Source of the DNA: CAVQMB01 sp963713445
GTDB lineage: Bacteria; Pseudomonadota; Gammaproteobacteria; Competibacterales; Competibacteraceae
DNA: 64,000 nucleotides
Reading direction: 5' to 3'
Assembly (NCBI GenBank): GCA_963713445.1
Contig: CAVQMB010000031.1
Coordinates: forward strand, 1 to 64,000
Notes under the pieces: model-generated
Database searches by the model: none
What the model was told of the DNA's origin: nothing
What the model saw: only the letters and a program-made list of their open reading frames with translations
In this document: piece after piece, positions 63,907-64,000 of the stretch
Layout of the letters: each line of letters begins with the position of its first letter
How positions within the stretch are numbered: the first letter of the stretch is position 1
Translations under genes and position numbers: made by a program

Positions 63907-63998
63907 TCACCGTCATGGTGCCGGGAAGGCTTGCACTCATCAGGTTTTCCTCCTGTCGCGAGCATTGGCGAACTTGATAAACCAGTATACGGGATTTC
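63907..63998. repeat. Direct repeat copy 2 (truncated 5' end of the quinone oxidoreductase)
   Basis: The 64 bases 63907-63970 repeat 56757-56820 exactly and in the same orientation. On the minus strand they give the promoter region, AGGAGG and MSASLPGTMTV. The frame then leaves the reductase sequence and runs back into the GT-C gene. The copy is therefore a decapitated duplicate marking the right edge of the cassette. Confidence 0.9.
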
Positions 63999-64000
63999 AC

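Overview
The window looks like high-GC gammaproteobacterial chromosome. Evidence is a mutS start, a liv-type branched-chain amino-acid ABC operon, a PIG3-like quinone oxidoreductase, and an integrative conjugative element (ICE) of the PFGI-1/ICEhin1056 'Tfc' class that is common in Pseudomonas, Xanthomonas and sulfur-oxidising relatives. No species is named because no rRNA or diagnostic marker is present. Many genes, including housekeeping ones such as mutS, the livK-like gene and dprE1, are broken by single-base shifts where the protein simply continues in another frame. I read these as mostly base-calling or assembly indels, and gene spans below cover all frames.

Layout. 1-287: start of mutS (minus strand). 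500-3453: tyrosine integrase, AlpA-type regulator, S24/CI-like repressor and a divergent Cro-like gene. 3457-11917: ICE maintenance block (ParB, DUF2857, STY4528, PFL_4669, ParR/ParM, STY4534/DUF3577, RadC, DUF6573); four of its small genes have start sites buried in hairpins. 11938-12738: gene-free, strongly structured DNA/RNA. 12739-13690: a second tyrosine recombinase with a complete catalytic set. 13806-20026: PilL, TIGR03759, lytic transglycosylase, PFL_4695, TraD and TIGR03747. 20027-22660: AT-rich cargo with a Ser/Thr kinase-TPR protein followed by a GIY-YIG nuclease. 22829-35087: type IV secretion genes from RAQPRD to TraG, all on the plus strand. 35094-36786: minus-strand accessory genes with an XRE regulator.

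36891-45829: type I restriction-modification locus (HTH, hsdM, hsdS, zeta toxin plus small partner, hsdR). The second half of hsdS is split by an IS1595-family element. 45906-50328: a compact phage-like module, mostly minus strand (membrane-anchored ATPase, exported helical protein, VRR-NUC nuclease, HTH protein with a 45-bp minisatellite, two XRE regulators). It is followed by the 3' part of a tRNA-Met at 50451-50495, a probable integration scar.

50600-56790: chromosomal livFGMHK-like operon with a polyamine-permease remnant inside it, then a quinone oxidoreductase. 57151-63885: five plus-strand genes that read as one pathway, making decaprenylphosphoryl-arabinose (UbiA/HAD fusion, DprE1, DprE2) with a flippase-like protein and a large GT-C-like membrane protein. 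This block is flanked by 64-bp identical direct repeats derived from the 5' end of the quinone oxidoreductase gene.

The genes work together in layers. The ICE partition, replication and mating-pore genes form a near-complete transfer machine, but no classical relaxase, ParA or topoisomerase is visible. Its cargo slot holds a candidate kinase-controlled nuclease defence pair. The restriction locus and phage-like module suggest a stacked integration hotspot, and the arabinose cassette suggests a laterally acquired surface-glycan or pilin modification.
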